DNA of 37,387 nucleotides, taken from positions 1 through 37,387 of the forward strand of contig PUKZ01000163.1 of NCBI GenBank assembly GCA_003550725.1, read 5' to 3'. The stretch's first letter is position 1. Each line of letters opens with the position of its first letter. Below the pieces are notes generated by a model. It was given only the letters and a program-made list of their open reading frames with translations. It searched no databases and was not told where the DNA came from. Of this stretch, positions 34,984-37,387 are shown in pieces. A program made the translations under genes and the position numbers. Source of the DNA: Bacteroidales bacterium. GTDB taxonomy: Bacteria; Bacteroidota; Bacteroidia; Bacteroidales; UBA7960.

Positions 34984-36006
34984 ATGGATAGTGATCAAAT
35001 TGGACTCAAATATCTTATCTTAGAACCCGAATTAGACCAGTCTGTAAGCTTAGCAAAAATTATTAAAAATAACATACCTAATGTTTATATATATGGAGGC
35101 TATATAAGAAGGTTAAAAAAAATAAGTTATTTTATTAACAGATCACCTTATTTTGATTCCTACATCGAGGTAGATTTTTCAGACGAGGTTTTTCTAAAAG
35201 GTTTTGACAGAATTATACCCACTGGAGCAGACTCCACTGAAAACATGGTTAAATTATCAGGTTTATTAAAAATAGGAGATAGTTGTTTTTCTTCGAAAAA
35301 CCTGGTTGTAAATGACAAAAAAAGAATGTTAAAGATAGTAAATAGCTTAAACATTCCCTGTCCTGAGACTTTTTTTTCTGCTGATAAAATAAATTTTTTT
35401 CCTGTTTTTTATAAAGTTGCCTATGATAATATTAATCCAAAACCATGCGGTGTAATTAAAAATAAATCAAGCCTGAAAAGACTTAATAAAAAGAATATTA
35501 TATTTCAGGAGTTTATACCGGGTAGTTCGACATTTGGTCTGGCTTTTTTGGCCGATAATGGTGAATTGATTTGTAAAACCGCTCATGAAGAAAAACTGAG
35601 CTTCCCTTATAAGGGTGGGAGTGCTGTATTATTGCAGAGAATTGAAAGTGAAAGATTGCTTGAACTAACAAGAAAAATAATTAAAAAAATAGGTTATACA
35701 GGCTGGGGATTGGCTGAATATAAGTATTGTAAAAAAAGGAATGATTTTGTTTTTATGGAAATAAATTCGAAAATATGGGCTTCATTTGAGTTCGCTTTGG
35801 TAAATGAGCCTGAATTTGCAAACAGACTTTTTAACATAAGTCTTAACAAAGAACCGAGCAAATCTGCTGTTTATACACATCGTCTATTGGGCTTATTTTG
35901 TTTTCAATACTTTAAGTTTTTGCCCAAAATAATTAAAGCAGAAAAAATTACTATCAGCACAAAAAAAAATCTTTATTATTACTTCAGAAAATTTATACCC
36001 TTTTAG
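34984..36006 (+). CDS. ATP-grasp ligase, carboxylate-amine type
   Basis: The 340-residue protein has an N-terminal Rossmann-like part and an ATP-grasp core like that of carbamoyl-phosphate synthase-type ligases. NDKKRMLKIVNSLNIPCPET marks the entry to the ATP-grasp domain. A strand with IIFQEFIPGSS, and FMEINSKIWASFEFA with the Mg-binding Glu259 and Asn261, follow. Such enzymes activate a carboxylate as acyl phosphate and join it to an amine. In a uronic-acid capsule cluster the substrate could be the C6 carboxyl of a uronate, giving an amide, but this is inference. It is the last gene on this strand and convergent with the Wzz-like gene, with no clear terminator between (36007-36084). Confidence 0.8.
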   Translation: MDSDQIGLKYLILEPELDQSVSLAKIIKNNIPNVYIYGGYIRRLKKISYFINRSPYFDSYIEVDFSDEVFLKGFDRIIPTGADSTENMVKLSGLLKIGDSCFSSKNLVVNDKKRMLKIVNSLNIPCPETFFSADKINFFPVFYKVAYDNINPKPCGVIKNKSSLKRLNKKNIIFQEFIPGSSTFGLAFLADNGELICKTAHEEKLSFPYKGGSAVLLQRIESERLLELTRKIIKKIGYTGWGLAEYKYCKKRNDFVFMEINSKIWASFEFALVNEPEFANRLFNISLNKEPSKSAVYTHRLLGLFCFQYFKFLPKIIKAEKITISTKKNLYYYFRKFIPF

Positions 36007-36084
36007 TGATCAAAATCAAGGTTTTTTGAATGTTCATTTCAAAATATTATCTGATAACCAAATTAAAGGTATAATTAAGATAAT

Positions 36085-36876
36085 TTAAATCTCCTTGACA
36101 ACCTTTCTGACAATTGCACCTATAAAAGTTAATAGTAAAGCAAATCCTAAAACAACAATAGAGGCCGGGATTACACTTTCCTCTCGCGGGGTTGAAAATG
36201 GTTGAATAAATGTTATTATGTCAAGTTTTGAAAGCTTGTTGTTAACTTCATTTCTAAGCTTTACAAGATTAATAGCATCTTCCATTCTATGATTGGCATA
36301 AAGAATGAATTTTTGATCATTTTGATTTAATAAGTTTTTTTCCCGTTCTTTTTTGTGTTTTTCAAGTTCATACTCAATTTCATTGCGAAGATTTTTAAGT
36401 GACTCTCTTTGACTATTTCTGTGTCTTGCAAGGTATGTATTATTCTCAAAATAATCCTTCATCACATCTTCAAGGATCTCAAGAGTATGTTCATCTTTGG
36501 CTAAAGCATGTATCAACACATATTGATATATGAATTCTTTATCTGTTTTATGAATTACTTCATGATCAGTCAACTCAAAAGTTATTTCCTTAAGTTTATT
36601 ATCATTTACTTTCCTTATATCTTTTTTTCTTAGTGCTAATTCAAAATCTTTTTCTATATGATATTCAAAATCATTGAGTATCTGCTCTAGCATACTTCTG
36701 TCGATCCAGGTTGAAAATACTGCCTTTGAAGAATAAACAGGTTTCCTTATTTCATGTATTCCATATCCTAGCCCGCCGCCAACTATAAACATTATTAAAA
36801 GAAACCAGAAATTATTGCGAATAAAAATCAAAATTCTTTTTAAAAATTCGAATAAATCTACTTCTTTATTGCTCAT
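36085..36876 (-). CDS. Wzz-like chain-length determinant protein
   Basis: Polysaccharide co-polymerases set the chain length of Wzy products at the inner membrane. The protein has an N-terminal helix (NFWFLLIMFIVGGGLGYGI), then a periplasmic part with a long coiled-coil segment rich in Glu, Lys and Arg (about 150-215 of the longer frame). A Pro-containing stretch (QPFSTPREESVIP) leads into the C-terminal helix, as in the PCP-1 family. At 263 residues it is short but lacks a fused kinase, as expected for Wzz. The frame extends to an ATG at 36924, but a TAnnTTTG element at 36922-36929 overlaps that codon, so the ATG at 36876 was chosen. Confidence 0.75.
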   Translation of the reverse strand: MSNKEVDLFEFLKRILIFIRNNFWFLLIMFIVGGGLGYGIHEIRKPVYSSKAVFSTWIDRSMLEQILNDFEYHIEKDFELALRKKDIRKVNDNKLKEITFELTDHEVIHKTDKEFIYQYVLIHALAKDEHTLEILEDVMKDYFENNTYLARHRNSQRESLKNLRNEIEYELEKHKKEREKNLLNQNDQKFILYANHRMEDAINLVKLRNEVNNKLSKLDIITFIQPFSTPREESVIPASIVVLGFALLLTFIGAIVRKVVKEI

Positions 36877-36921
36877 TATAATTTTTTTGAATAGTTTGTA
36901 ATGAATGTTTGATGATGCATG

Positions 36922-36949
36922 CAAAAATACAAAAAAAACTTTAATACAA
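36922..36949 (-). promoter_or_regulatory. Bacteroidota-type promoter for Wzz-like gene
   Basis: On the minus strand a TTG at 36947-36949 lies 17 bases before TATTTTTG (36922-36929), which fits TAnnTTTG. A transcript from here would begin after the upstream ATG at 36924, favouring the start at 36876. The DNA is very AT-rich, so a chance match is possible. Confidence 0.4.
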
Positions 36950-37273
36950 TTACACTTAAATTTCTAAAATAAAATTTAATAAATAACAACTTAAAAAATT
37001 GTTAATAATATAAAATTATGATTATAAGGTTATAAAAATAAATAGCCTGTCTAATTTGCATAAATTTCTACCTCCCGACTATAGCCTATTAATTAATCTT
37101 ATATATTTGTGCTCTAATTTTTTCAGGTAACTGAAATTTTGATTTGACGCGAATTTTGGTGGAAACAACAATTGTTTTTTTGAAAATGTTATACACTGAT
37201 TCGCATGATAATGCATATTATTTTTTAAAGAGTTGAGAGAGCAAGTTAAGTTGCAGTAACTGAACTGGTGACT
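36950..37273. other. AT-rich spacer before the insertion sequence
   Basis: These 324 bases hold no recognisable gene. AACAATTGTT at 37167-37176 is a perfect 10-base palindrome followed by Ts, too weak to call a terminator. The segment may contain the real boundary of the polysaccharide locus. Confidence 0.35.
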
Positions 37274-37387
37274 TGTCCTGAAATAAGTTTACAGAAAAAG
37301 TAAAATTAAATCAGGACTATGAAAAGAAAAGTAAATCACTACACGGACGAGTTTAAATTGCGAGTTATTCAAGATTATGTTAATTCA
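37274..37387 (+). mobile_element. Insertion sequence, left end (probably IS3-like)
   Basis: A candidate left terminal repeat begins with TGTCCTGAAATAAGTTTACAG at 37274, 45 bases before the start of a transposase-like frame. Within the leader, GTCCTGA (37275-37281) is inverted as TCAGGAC (37311-37317) right before the start codon. The element runs off the window, so the other end and any target duplication cannot be seen. Confidence 0.6.
37319..37387 (+). CDS. Transposase OrfA-like, N-terminal fragment at window end
   Basis: Only the first 23 codons are in the window. They begin MKRKVNHYTDEFKLRVIQDY, the helix-turn-helix opening typical of IS3-family OrfA proteins (pattern Y-x-x-E/D-F-K-x-x-V). 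A second frame (OrfB, the DDE catalytic part) would be expected further on. The assignment rests on this short stretch and the terminal-repeat-like sequence upstream. Confidence 0.65.
   Translation, partial: MKRKVNHYTDEFKLRVIQDYVNS

Overview
The window reads as chromosomal DNA of a member of the Bacteroidota (Bacteroidales/Marinilabiliales-like). The reasons are low GC (roughly one third by eye, not counted), few recognisable Shine-Dalgarno sequences, several matches to the Bacteroidota -7 promoter element TAnnTTTG, and the gene families present. No tRNA, rRNA or CRISPR array was seen. Family assignments come from reading motifs, not from database searches.

Left part (1-10208): the 3' end of a glycosyltransferase gene, cut by the window edge; a repeat-rich spacer with a GC-richer foldable element; an unrecognised six-helix membrane protein flanked by two copies of a palindromic repeat; a full-length DsbD-type disulfide reductase; and, on the minus strand, an M20 amidohydrolase, tilS (tRNA-Ile lysidine synthase) and a large secreted protein of unknown function. 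A small acidic secreted protein with a clear terminator follows on the plus strand.

Middle part (10396-16621): a long aldehyde:ferredoxin-oxidoreductase-family tungstoenzyme gene with its own promoter-like element and terminator. After it comes a translationally coupled carotenoid operon: desaturase, phytoene synthase, second desaturase.

Right part (17145-36006): a 19-kb same-strand surface polysaccharide cluster. It starts with UDP-glucuronate 4-epimerase and a strikingly animal-like UDP-glucose 6-dehydrogenase. It continues with a Wzx flippase, a methyltransferase, a small P-loop kinase, three glycosyltransferases, a Wzy-type polymerase/ligase, a cytoplasmic beta-propeller protein, two UDP-GlcNAc 2-epimerases, a heparinase II/III-like protein, a GNAT acyltransferase, a second related Wzx and an ATP-grasp ligase. 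A Wzz-like chain-length protein faces it from the minus strand, and the window ends inside an insertion sequence.

Taken together, the cluster looks able to make UDP-GlcA, UDP-GalA and UDP-ManNAc-type donors, assemble a uronic-acid-containing repeat unit, flip and polymerise it, and decorate it. The heparinase-like protein, which has no signal peptide, sits inside a biosynthetic operon together with uronic-acid donor enzymes and a predicted carboxylate-amine ligase. That combination suggests a glycosaminoglycan-like capsule with post-polymerisation editing (C5-epimerisation or lyase trimming) and possibly amidated uronic acids. This is inference, and it is the most interesting reading of the window. 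No initiating phosphoglycosyltransferase, outer-membrane exporter or Wzc-type kinase is visible, so the pathway must use genes elsewhere.
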